Below the pieces are notes generated by a model. That model was not told the DNA's origin. It was given only the letters and a program-made list of their open reading frames with translations, and searched no databases. Shown in pieces: positions 33,237-43,789 of a stretch of DNA of 64,000 nucleotides. The DNA lies in NCBI RefSeq assembly GCF_030272615.1, contig NC_081413.1, positions 184,809,451 to 184,873,450 of the forward strand, read 5' to 3'. The stretch's first letter is position 1, and each line of letters starts with the position of its first letter. Source of the DNA: Cryptomeria japonica. Taxonomy: Eukaryota; Streptophyta; Pinopsida; Cupressales; Cupressaceae. A program made the translations under genes and the position numbers.

Positions 33237-34370
33237 TCAATTTGATGAAGAACATCTTGTTGGTGGAGCATCATATTGTCCTACCGGTGAAGCATTTGTT
33301 GGTTCTACCGGTGGAGGAGTAACCCCAATATTTAGATCACCTTTTCTAATCCATTGTTTTGAAAATTCTTGCTTAACCTCTTCAACCTTTTTTTTACCTT
33401 TCAAGCTAGTACTTCTGTTATCTACTGGTGTACCTTTACTTCTACAAAATTTAGCAATATGACCAATCTTGTTACATGCATAACAAGTTACATTATTTTT
33501 CTGAATAGCTTTCTCATAACCTATGCCGGTTTGTGTTATGCATTTATTTGATAAATGACCAAATCTTCCACAAACATAACATCTTACATTCATTCTAAAA
33601 TTTTAAGAGTTATGACCAATTTTGTTGCATTTGTTGCATTGACTGGTAGGAGGATTGATGTTCTGATAATTCCTAGATCTACATTCATTTTCCCTATGAC
33701 CATATTTATTACAGTTAAAGTATTTTCCATTGAATTTGTAAGTATTAGAAGGTCTTACCGGTTTGCTGTGATCCTGGGTATTTGCAGTACCAGAGCTTTC
33801 TCCAACTTCAAATCCAACTCCAGAAGTGTCACCTTTGGGTTTTTGATTCTTCAATAAGGTACCAAGTTCTTCTGAGCTTTTCTTGAATTTTTCTTTGTGT
33901 TGATTTGCAGTTTCCAATTCCCTTTCCAAGATTTCTTTTTGTCTCATTAGTTCATTTGAGTCATTCTGAGTGTGCATCAGATCTATCTTCAACATGTCAT
34001 TTTCATAGCTAAGTCTTGTGTTCTCATTTGCTACATCACTTAGTCTTCTGGTCAATTCTTTTTCATTCTTCTTTCTATCCTTAATTTCTTTGCAAAATCT
34101 CATAGTGATATCCTGCATTTCATTTTTTGTTGTCATGATCTCTTGTTTCAATTTGCTTATCATATCATTTAGTGATTCCTTTTCATCATTCTCATTTTGC
34201 AATTTTTCACAAAGTTCTCTTCTCTTGTTTCTTGTAACAGTAAGATTTTCTTGAAGTGCTTGAATAATGTCCTAAGCTTCTTTTAAATCATCTTCTAATT
34301 TGATATTTTTCAACTTCTGTGCATCATAGTTAGTAAGAGCTCCTTCAAGTTGTTTCATCAGATTTTCTAT
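33237..34370 (-). pseudogene. Element F ORF1: coiled-coil and zinc-knuckle protein
   Basis: One phase runs from 34370 (the codon matching the D start reads ATA) to a TGA at 33237, 377 codons, with two or three internal stops (about 34273, 33602). Coiled coil: MQNENDEKESLNDMISKLKQ through MRQKEILERELETANQHKEK. Zinc knuckles: CNKYGHRENEC, CNKCNKIGH (followed by a stop), CYVCGRFGHLSNKC and CYACNKIGHIAKFC. The linker FEVGESSGTA is also in C and D. Probable nucleocapsid/structural role. Confidence 0.87.
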
Positions 34371-34426
34371 CTTTACCGGTGTCAAGATCTTCCTCAAGCT
34401 GTTAGGCTTCTGAAAATAGAGGACCA

Positions 34427-34439
34427 GGCTCTGATACCA
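34427..34439 (-). other. Element F primer-binding site
   Basis: Element strand TGGTATCAGAGCC, initiator tRNA-Met type. The next 50 bases (CTGGTCCTCTATTTTCAG through TTGAGGAAGAT) match the leader of the autonomous E elements closely. Confidence 0.93.
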
Positions 34440-34441
34440 AT

Positions 34442-35264
34442 TGTTAGGGTTCCCACAGATACTGAGAGGGGGGGGGTGAATCAGTATCTGACTGGTAATA
34501 AAATTTTCTTAAAACTGAATATGCAGAACATAAAGTAACAGTATACCGGTATGCAAGAATTAATGCAAATAACAGAATCAAAAACATCCACATGAAAAGA
34601 ACACCATAACACAAGATGTTTAACGAGGAAACCCGGTGTGGGAAAAACCTCGGTGGGATTTGTGACCCACAATATTCACTTACTAGCCAATAAGAGAATA
34701 TTACTTACAATAGGGGTCTGCACATGCAGGAAGGCCAACTGCCTAGAGCTCACTACTCAATAAGATGTCACACTGACTTACAATGAGGATTTACACAAAT
34801 CCAATATTCTGTACTGCTTTACAATAGCATCTTCAATGCCAGATTCAGTACCGATTCTTGCTCTATTCTTTACATATACCCTTGTCCTACAATTCGCACA
34901 TTAGGTCTACCTTATAATCTATTTATACTTCCTATCCATCTCCTACAAATGCCTACAATGATCTCTTTTATATACAAGAGTCATTTTACAATTTGCCAAG
35001 TCGGCTTACAATGATAAACAAAATATTACATATCAAAAATCCTGTCGGCCTCTGTGCCGGTATACATATTTCCTTCTGTGCTGGTGTACATCTTCTGTGC
35101 CGGTACCGGTGTAGATTGATTTTGTTGATGCCGGTGCACTGTTTTGTTTGAGTAATGCTTTGCCGGTATAATGTCTTGGCGGTGCCATAGGATTGCAAGG
35201 TTTCCATCAATGACAAAACCTTCAATCACACACAATGTCTCATTGGAGTGTCCATATGCCAACA
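34442..35264 (-). repeat. 5' LTR of element F (823 bp)
   Basis: TGTTAGGGTTCCC to CCAACA. Minus-strand TATA box at 34965-34975. The shared R block (GGTCTGCACATGCAGG, CCTAGAGCTCAC) is at 34718-34765. Followed by ATCAC, the duplicated target. Confidence 0.93.
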
Positions 35265-35340
35265 ATCACTTAACATTGTCTGCCCGAGGGAATAATAGCA
35301 CATGTGTCATTAGATTGCCAAACCCTCAAAGAAACTTTCT

Positions 35341-36501
35341 TCAATTTGATGAAGAACTTCCTATCGGTGGAGCACTACTCTATTCTGCTAGTGGAGTAAT
35401 ACTCTGTTCTGCCGATGGAGTGTTGATTAGTTCTACCAGTGGAGGAGTATTCCTAACAATATTTAGGTCTGACTTTCTAATCCATTATTTTGAGAATTCT
35501 TGCTTAACCTCTTCAACTTTTTCTTTACCTTTCAAGTTAGAAATTTTGTTGTCTGTCAGTGATCCTTTGCTTCTACAGAATTTTGCAATATGTCCAATTT
35601 TGTTACATGCATAACAAGTCACATTATTCTTTTGAATAGCTTTTCCATAGCCTATGCCAATTTGTGTTCTACATTGATTAGATATGTGTCCAAATCTTTC
35701 ACAAACATAACATCTCACATTCATTCTGCAATTTTCAGAGTTGTGACCAACTTTGTTGCATTTTGAACATTGACCAGTGGGTGTGTTGATATTCTGATAA
35801 TTTCTAGATCTACATTCATTTGCTCTATGACCATACTTATTATAGTTAAAGCATTTTCCATTGAATTTATAAGCATTAGGTTGCCTTACCGGTTTGCTAT
35901 GATCCTTTGTCTTTGCAGTACCAGAGCTTTCACCAACTTCAAAGCGAATTCTAGAAATGTCACCTTTAGGTTTTTGATTCTTCAACAAGTTACCAAGTTC
36001 CTCTGAGCTTTTCTTGAATTTCTCTTTATGTTGATTTGTAGTATCTAGTTCTCTTTCTAATACTTCTTTCTGCCTCATTAGTTCATTGGAGTCATTCTGA
36101 GTGTGCATTAGATCTATCTTTGACAAATCATTTTCATAGCCGAGTCTTGTGTTTTCATTTGCAGCATCACTTAGTCTTCTGGTGAAATCTTCTTCATTCT
36201 TCTTTCTATCTTCAATTTCTTTACAAAATCTCATAGTCATATCCTGCATCTCATTCTTTGTTGTCATGTTCTCTTGTTTCAGCTTGTTTATCATATCATT
36301 AAGAGTTTCTTTTTCATCATTCTCATTTTGCATCTTTTCACAAAGTTCTCTTCTCTTGTTTCTTGAAATGGTAAGATTTTCTTGAAGTGCCTGAATGATA
36401 TCCTGGGCTGCTTTTAGATCATCTTCTAATTTTATATATTTTAGTTTCTCTGCATCATAGTCTGAAAGAGTTGGTTCTAGTTGCTTCATCAAATTTTCCA
36501 T
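35341..36501 (-). pseudogene. Element D ORF1: coiled-coil and zinc-knuckle protein, nearly intact
   Basis: From ATG at 36501 (MENLMKQLEPTLSDYDAEKL) the frame is open for 339 codons to a premature stop at 35482-35484, then continues in phase to TGA at 35341 (386 codons in all). Residues 1 to about 190 are a charged coiled coil (QNENDEKETLNDMINKLKQE, MRQKEVLERELDTTNQHKEK). Knuckles: CFNYNKYGHRANEC (second Cys is Tyr), CSKCNKVGHNSENC, CYVCERFGHISNQC, CYACNKIGHIAKFC. It is the best-kept frame in the window. It probably bound element RNA in a particle, but that is inference. Confidence 0.88.
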
Positions 36502-36557
36502 CTTTACCAGTGTCAAGATCTTCTTCAAGCTGTCAGGCTTCTGAAAATAGAGGACCA

Positions 36558-36570
36558 AGCTCTGATACCA
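36558..36570 (-). other. Element D primer-binding site
   Basis: Element strand TGGTATCAGAGCT, one base from the F site, two bases inside the 36573 LTR. Confidence 0.9.
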
Positions 36571-36572
36571 AT

Positions 36573-37363
36573 TGTTAGGATTCCCATAGATACTGAGAGG
36601 GGGGGGTGAATCAGTATCTAACCGGTGAATATAATTTCTTAACTTAAAACATGTAGAGCATATTATAACAGTGTACTGGTATGCAAGAAATAATGCAATA
36701 AACAGAATTAAAAGCAACCACATGAAAAACACACCATAACACAATGATTTAATGAGGAAACCCAATGTGGGAAAAACCTCAGTGGGATTTGTGACCCACA
36801 ATATTCACTTATTGGCCAATAAGAGAATATTACTACTACAAGAGGGGCTTGCACATGTAGGAAGGCCAACTGTCTAGAGCTCACTGCTCAATGGGAAGTC
36901 TCACTGACTTACAACGATGGATTATACAAATCTAGTATCTTGTACTACTTCAAAATAGCATCTATAATGCCAGATCTAGTACCGGTTTTTGCTCTACTTC
37001 TTACATAAACCCTTTAACCTATAATAGGTCTTCCTAATTTTGCCTAAGTATATTCTTCTTCCTTACTTACAAATGTTCTACAATGATCTCTCCTATATAA
37101 GAGTCATTTTACAATTATGCCAAGTTGGCTTACAAGGGTTTTACAATAATAAACAAAATATAATATATCAAAAATCCTGTCAGCCTCTGTGCCGGTATGC
37201 TTCCTTTCTCTATGCCGGTGCTGGTGGTCTGAGTGCTGGTGTAGAGTGTGATCTGTTGATGCCGGTGTAATGCCTTGCCGGTGCCATAGGATTGTAAGGT
37301 TACCATCAATAACAAAACCTTCAATCACCTATAATGTCTCATTGGAGTGTGCATATTCCAACA
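36573..37363 (-). repeat. 5' LTR of element D (791 bp)
   Basis: TGTTAGGATTCCC to CCAACA, closest to 26842-27640. Directly right of it the sequence is the middle of an E-type LTR (CTCTATGGTCTACTCATATG), which also occurs at about 42826 and 48464 within full LTRs. Confidence 0.92.
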
Positions 37364-37944
37364 CTCTATGGTCTACTCATATGATGTCCAATATTCACAC
37401 ATACCATGTTACAATACCATAACCTTACATATGATTTCCCTATTTCTCACAATTGAGATCTTACATATATACCAAAACCTAAGACCAAATGTGTAGGCTG
37501 GCTCACTAAGAATATTACAATTAAATCATTTACAAGTCAAGATGCGATGCATCATGTCGGCTCAATGTAATTATAACAATATCCAATTGATTAAATCATC
37601 TCCATAATTTGTCGTGCTGATCTGGAATAGATAATGCATGCCGGTCCATAACTTAGATCAATTTCCCAGTAACATCAAATATGTCAACCCGATTAGACCA
37701 AAAATTCAGAATACCAAAACCAAGTATCCAAACCATGTCTTCAACATAACAAAGAAATCTCCAGATGATAACAAGTCATCCTCAATGTCGGTGAACCAAA
37801 TACTGGTGACTGTGCATAAGTCACTGAACTTGACAGTGAACATAATGTGTCGGTTCAACATGACCAAAGATCTCCAGAAGGATAAGTGTAGATAAGTGTT
37901 GACATCAATGACAAAACCAATGCAACATATCCATAATACCAAAA
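37364..37944 (-). repeat. E1 3' LTR, left part missing
   Basis: It matches bases about 490-1060 of the full E LTRs and ends CCAAAA (usual CCAACA) beside a polypurine tract. The first roughly 490 bp are absent where D abuts. Confidence 0.9.
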
Positions 37945-38350
37945 ATCTCCCCTTTTGGCATTGATGGAAACACAAGATGGAAAAACCATCTAAGTGCCAA
38001 AGTAGAAATACCAAAAACCAACAATCTCCCGAATAGATCAATACTATAAATCAAAATACAAATGCAAAGAGTAAAAATCTCTCTCCCAATGAATAATCTC
38101 TCCCCAAAGGATAATGATTTTCCATATATATCTCTCTCCCTTTGACATCAAATGCCAAAGCAATACAAATACCAGATACAACCAGTACTTAGAAACAATT
38201 ACAAATAACAACTGTTATAACCAACAACTCCCCCTGAGAAGTAGCTCTCCTCCATCAAAGCCAGAAAAAGGTTTCTCTATAAATTTTGACGATTTGATGC
38301 CAAGCATCAATTGTTTAGGTTTCTACCGGTGAGGGTATAACCCCAAGCTT
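37945..38350 (-). other. E1 3' untranslated region with two purine tracts
   Basis: Terminal tract at 37945-37960 (element strand AAAAGGGGAGAT) and an inner copy with hairpin at 38131-38160. No coding. Confidence 0.72.
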
Positions 38351-38362
38351 CTCTCTGAGATA

Positions 38363-39770
38363 TTAAAAAGTTTCCTTAGGCAAAGGCTTAGTAGAGATAT
38401 CTGCAATCTGTTCTTTAGTATTCACATAAACCAATCTCACTTCTTTTGCTTCAACATTCTCTTTCAAAAAATTGTATTTGATAGAAACATGTTTAGTTTT
38501 AGAGTGAAATATCGGATTCTTAGATATATCAAATATTGTTGAATTGTCACAATAGATGATTATAGGTTCTTTGCATTTTGTCTTTATGTCCTTCAATATT
38601 TTCTTAATCCATAATACATGAGTACAATTAGTTAGCATCGATGTATGCACATAAATCAAAATTTTCATCTTTAGGATACCACAAACCAAGATTTATTGTG
38701 CCTTGTAGATACCGAAAATCTTTTTCACTGCTGACTCATGATTTTCTCTAGGATTACTCTAAAATCTTGAAACAATACACATTGCATTCATTATATCAGG
38801 TCTTTTTTGTGTCAAATATAGTAAACCTCCAATCATAGATTTGTATCTTGTCCGATTAACAAGAGCTGAATCATCCTTCAATGATAGTTTATCAGTTGTA
38901 GTCATAGAGTACTTACTGGTTTAGATTTTTCCATACAAAATTTCTTCAGTAGTTTCTTCAAGTACTTTGTTTGATATATGAAGATACCTTTATCAATCTG
39001 TGAAATCTACAATCCTAAAAAATAATTTTATCTCCCCAATCATAGACATTTCAAATTCTTCCTGCATCGTAATAGAAAAGTCTTTACACAATCCATCTTC
39101 TCCTCCAAAAATGATGTCATCAACAAAAAATTCAATAACCAATATGTCTTCATTAATCACTATGAAATATAAGTTTTTGTCAGCATTACCTTTAGTGTAA
39201 CCAAGCTTCAAAAGATATTTGTCCAAACTAGTATACCAAGCTCTAGGAGCTTGCTTTAATCTATATAAATCTTTCCTTAATCTGCAAACCATCTCTTTAT
39301 CATTTGTCAATGAAAATCCATCAGGATGTTCAATGTAAACTTCCTATTCAAGATCACCATTAAGAAATGGACATTTAACATCCATTTGATATACTTTATA
39401 GTTCTTATGTGCTGCAAATGCAAGAAATAATCCGACTGCCTCAATTCTAGGTATTGGTGCAAAGGTTTCATTGTAATCAATTCCCTCTTTCTGTGAATAT
39501 CCTTTACACACTAATCTTTCTTTGTTTCTAATTACCTTACCATCTTCATTAAGTTTATTTATGAATACCCATTTAGTTCCAATTACATTTTTTTCTTTAG
39601 GTTGAGGAACCAATGTCCATGTATTGTTCTTTTCAATTTGTTCCAATTCATCTTCCATAGCTCTAATCCAATATTTATCTTTACATGCCTCAATAACAGA
39701 TGCTAGTTCAATTTGAGAAATTAAACCTACCTCTTCATTTTCTAGTCTTCCTCTTGTCATAACTCCTTGA
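38363..39770 (-). pseudogene. E1 reverse transcriptase and RNase H (broken, RNase H deleted)
   Basis: RT: EDELEQIEKNNTWTLVPQPK, GTKWVFINKLNEDGKVI, CKGYSQKEGIDYNETFAPI, then RLKQAPRAWYTSLDKYLLKL and FFVDDIIFGGEDGL (39310-38993), so YVDD-type residues are intact. RNase H keeps IIIYCDNSTIFDISKNP and ISTKPLPKETF. About 140 bp coding the DDRKST to ESEYVAAT part is missing at about 38635 relative to E2, removing catalytic residues. Confidence 0.9.
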
Positions 39771-39910
39771 TACTTATTCCCAATTATCTAAATTTCAGAG
39801 TGATTCAGTCTTACGTACTTGGGTGTGTTCACTTGTTGTTGTTCTTAAGTCACTGTGGAATTCTCTGATGATGCCGGTGTGATTGGATCTACATTTTGTG
39901 CCGGTGCATT

Positions 39911-41190
39911 CTATAAAGGTTCATTTATGATCATCTCAATTGTTGGTTCATAATCCATAGACCTTGAATTTCCTCTAAAGTGTTCATCTATCTTCACATT
40001 TGCACTCTCAATGATTTTCTGCAAACTTTTCTTAAAAACATATATATACTTTGCTCTTAGATGAATAACCAAGAAATATACCTTCATCACTTCTAGGGTC
40101 AAATTTACCAATATAGTCATCTCTCCTAATGTAGCATTTGCTTCCAAATATTCTAAAATACTTAAGAGTAGGAATATTACTAAACAATAATTCATAGGGT
40201 GTCTTACCCATTTCACCTTTGATGTGAACTCTGTTAAAAGTGTAAACAGTTGTATTCACTGCTTCTCTCTAATACACATGAGGTAGATTTGCTTTTGATA
40301 TCATGCTTGTAGCTGCACCTAGAATAGTCATATTCTTCCTTTCCACAACTCTATTTTGCTAAGGTGTTTGGGGTGTTGATAGTTGTCTTTCCATTCACTT
40401 CACAAAATGTATTGAGCTCCGTAGATGTAAATTCACCTCCTTGATCAGATCTTAAACATTTGATTTTCTTACTAGTTTCATTCTCTACAAGTCCCTTGAA
40501 TAATTTGAATTTCCCAAAAGCTTCTTATTTTTCCCTTAGAAAGGTAACCCAACACATTTTAGAATAATCATCAATAATTAGCATAAAATATCTATCTCCT
40601 TGTAGACTTCTTGTTCTTGCCGGACCACATAAGTCAGTATGAATTAAATCAAGAACATCATTGGATTTCTCAGAAATACTCTTAAAAGTTGTTCTAATTT
40701 TCTTTCCCATTTGACATTCCTTACATACCGGATTATGAGGTTTTACAATCTTAGGTAATTCCCTTACTACCTTAGATAAACTAATCTTTACAATGCAATC
40801 AAAATTCACATGACAGAGTCTTTTATGTCATAACCAACTTTGACCAATATGTGCAGTCAAGCATGTCTTTTCATTGTTATTCAAATGAAAGATATTACTT
40901 GTAGTCTGATTACTGGTTGCAATTTCCAAACAAGTTTTGTTCATGATTTTGCATTTACCATTCTTCAATTGTAACTGATATCCCTTTTCAACTAATTGAC
41001 CAACACTCAAAAGATTATGCTTCAAACCTTCAACATAATAAACGTTGTCAGTATTGTGCTTACCATCAAAAGATATAGTGCATTTTCCTCTGATCAAACA
41101 AGCTTTGTCATCTCCAAATCTTTCTAGACCTCCATTGTATTCCTAAAAGGATAAGAATTTACTTTTATGACCAGTCATATGATGTGAACA
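39911..41190 (-). pseudogene. E1 protease end, GAG-pre-integrase and integrase (broken)
   Basis: DDKACLI-like and NTDNVYYVEGLKHNLLSVGQ lead to a zinc-binding segment, MNFDCIVKI and CKECQMGKK. The core has LIHTDLCGPARTRSLQGDRY (first Asp). The DQGGEF region at about 40440 is present but out of the main frame. KTPYELLFSNIPTLKYF and RSDEGIFLGYSSKSK follow at 40259-40032. Stops near 40520, 40355 and 40265. Confidence 0.87.
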
Positions 41191-41220
41191 TCTTGAATCT
41201 ATAATCCATTCATCATTTTC

Positions 41221-42279
41221 TTAAATTTTAGCTGCCAGGGCCTTCTCTACTAGTGGAACAATAGGTGCCAGTTGATCTTCTGTTATTGCAACAAAAACCC
41301 ATCCATTGTCTGTCAGTTCTTCATCATAATCATTAGTAACTACTTCATCAACATAATAACATGATTTGTGTTTATTCTTCTTAAATTTGTATCTCTGATA
41401 TTCAGGGTTAGGCTTGTATATTCTTTTAGCTTCTTCTCTTAATCTTGCATGTCTATCAGGACATCTAGATGCCATATGACCAACTTTATTGCAGTTAAAA
41501 CATTTAAATGGTGCTTTACCTTCATACTTACTTCTAATAGGACCTTTAGGCATTTTCCTTGCAAATAGTGCTTCAAGTTCTTCAAGTTCTTCATTTTCCC
41601 TCCTGATATCTTCAAGTTGTCTTGCATAAAGTGCTTTCCAATTAAATTTGTTTTAATTGTAGCAACATGACCAAATTCCTCAAGATCAAATTCTGAAATT
41701 TTTCCAACCAAGGTTTTCCTAGATACTGCTGTATTAGGCATTGTTCTCAACTCATTAATAGCAGTTACTTTCATTTTTGTATGCCGGTGGAAATGATCTA
41801 AACAATTTAGAAACAATTTCATCTTCACTTAAGGAACCTCCACAACATTCTATTCCCAAAATAATTTCATTAGCCCTTTCCATTAAAGCAAAAATTCATT
41901 CATCTTATTCCACTTTCAAATTTTCATACCTGACTCGGAAGCATTCCAGTTTCGCAATTTTGATAGTGATATCTCCTTCATTCAATGTCTCCAATTTATC
42001 CCAAATAGATTTAGCAATTGATTGATCTGACAATCCCATGATTTCTTGATTTGACAAGTCGCTCAAAAGTGCTTCTCTTACTTCGCAATCATTCTCTTGA
42101 TGCTTACCCAATGTAGGTGGATTAGGTTGACCCGGTGTAGGACCAACATAGCCATTCTGTGTAACATCGCATATATCTCTTCCAATGCAATTCAGAGGTG
42201 TCTCCACTCTAATCTTCCATATACCATAGTTAGTTCCATCATGTTTCAGACTGTCCTTCCTAAAAAAGTTAGTTGCCAT
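41221..42279 (-). pseudogene. E1 gag (broken)
   Basis: MATNFFRKDSLKHDGTNYGI at 42279, then IWDKLETLNEGD and RVRYENLKVE. After breaks come LDHFHRHTKMKV and a CCHC knuckle CFNCNKVGHMASRC (41510-41470), intact as CX2CX4HX4C. Gag would coat the RNA. Frame changes at about 41900 and 41550 disable it. Confidence 0.9.
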
Positions 42280-42321
42280 AGAATCTCCTCAAGTTATTAA
42301 ACTTCCGCGAAAAGAGGACTT

Positions 42322-42334
42322 AGCTCTGATACCA
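42322..42334 (-). other. E1 primer-binding site
   Basis: Element strand TGGTATCAGAGCT, initiator tRNA-Met type, two bases from the middle LTR. Confidence 0.92.
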
Positions 42335-42336
42335 AT

Positions 42337-43396
42337 TGTTAGGACTTGAAGGCAACTAAGAGGGGGGGGGTGAATCAGTTGTCTATTAATTTCAACCCAA
42401 ACATAACTTAATCAAACTTCATACTTAATACTGGTAAACCAAACTTAATGTCGGTTAATAGATTAACAGATAATATTAATACCGGTGAAACTTAATGCAT
42501 GAAACAGAAAGAGAAACAACATCCACAACACATAACATAGAGATTTATACGTGGAAACCCTATAAATGGAAAAACCACTAATGGAAACCTTACCCACAAT
42601 AAAATACTACTACTGCAGATAGTATGTGTGTACAAATGGGGTCTGCACATGCAGAAAGACCAACTGTGTAGAGCTCACTGCTTATTCACAAGATGAGAGT
42701 CACACTAACTACAATTGGATGATTAAACCCAATGATAATGTACTACTCAAAGTAGAATCTCCAATGCTGGATTCAATACCGTTTAAGCTATGATAATCTC
42801 CTTCAAACCTTCCTTGAACCTTCTCTATGGTCTACTCATATTATCTTCAATATTCACACATACCATGTTACAATACCATAACCTTACATATCATTTCCCT
42901 ACATCTCACAATTGAGATCTTACATATATACCAAAACCTATGACCAAATGTGTAGGTCGGCTCACAAAGAATATTACAATTAAATTATTTACAAGTAAGT
43001 CAAGATGCAATGCATCATGTTGGCTCAATGTAATTACAACAATATCCAATTGATTAAATCATCTCCATAATGTGTCGTGCTGATCTGGAATAGATAATGC
43101 ATGTCGGTCCATAACTTAGATCAATTTGTCGGTAACAACAAATATCTCAGCCCAATTAGACCAATAACCAAAATACCAAAACCAAGTGATCTCCAGATGA
43201 TAACAAGTCATCTTCAGTGCCAGTGAACAATATAACCTGTCGGCGAACCAAATACCGGTGACTGTGCATAAGTCACTGAACTTGTCGGTGAACATAAAGT
43301 GTTGGTTCAACATGACCAAAGATCTCCAGAAGGATAAATGCATATAAGTGTTGACATCAATGATAAAACCAATGCAACATATCCATAATACCAAAA
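42337..43396 (-). repeat. Shared middle LTR of E1/E2 (1,060 bp)
   Basis: It runs TGTTAGGACTTG to CCAAAA. It acts as 5' LTR for E1 (primer site at left) and 3' LTR for E2 (polypurine tract from 43397). Minus-strand TATA box GGTATATATG at 42923-42932. Confidence 0.93.
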
Positions 43397-43789
43397 ATAT
43401 CCCCCTTTGGCATTGATGGCAACACAAGATGGAAAAGCCATCTAAGTGCAAAAGCAGAAATGCCAAAAACCAAAAACCAACAATCTCCCGAATAGATCAA
43501 TACTAGAAATCAAAATACAAATGCAGAGAGTAAAAATCTCTCTCCCAATGAATAATCTCTCGCAAAAGGATAATTATTTTCCATAGATATCTCTTTCCCT
43601 TTGACATCAAATGCCAAAGCAATACAAATACTAGATACAACTAGTTCATAGAAACAATTACGAATACCAATTGTTATAACCAACTACTCCCCCTGAGAAG
43701 TAGCTCTCCTCCATCAAAGCTGGAAAAAGGTTTCTCTATAAATTCTGTCGATTTGATGCCAAGCATCAATTGTCTAGGTCTCTACCGGT
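43397..43789 (-). other. E2 3' untranslated region with two purine tracts
   Basis: Terminal tract AAAGGGGGATAT at 43397-43408 and an inner tract with flanking inverted repeat at 43590-43619. ACTCCCCCTGAG (43684-43695) is a third short tract. No coding. Confidence 0.72.

Larger units (their letters stand above)
28575..35264 (-). mobile_element. Element F: near-complete non-autonomous LTR retrotransposon (6.69 kb)
   Basis: LTRs are at 28575-29545 and 34442-35264, the primer site at 34427-34439, and the polypurine tract at 29546. Flanks are GTCAC and ATCAC, a 5-bp duplication with one mismatch. D sequence resumes on both sides (for example GAGGGAATAATAGCACATG at 35285 is also in F's interior at 33182), so F jumped into D, a relative. 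The interior has only ORF1 and ORF2 and no protease, integrase or RT. It is the best copy of this family in the window. Confidence 0.92.
26842..37363 (-). mobile_element. Element D: non-autonomous LTR retrotransposon, deleted inside, hosting F
   Basis: The LTRs at 26842-27640 and 36573-37363 are close to each other and differ from those of F at the same positions. Own interior: 27641-28574 and 35265-36572. It carries ORF1 (386 codons) and only the N-terminal quarter of ORF2. Everything between the polypurine tract and mid-domain is deleted relative to F. Flanking bases do not match (TATAG on the left, CTCTA on the right). The left flank is C interior and the right flank is the middle of an E-type LTR, so the two ends may come from different insertions. 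Confidence 0.82.

Noticed and set aside
36149-36385. Plus-strand frames rich in Ser/Phe/Leu at 33555-33857, 34018-34254, 35770-36006 and 36149-36385
   Set aside because: They are antisense to the coiled-coil ORF1; Glu/Lys codons read backwards give Phe/Ser/Leu.
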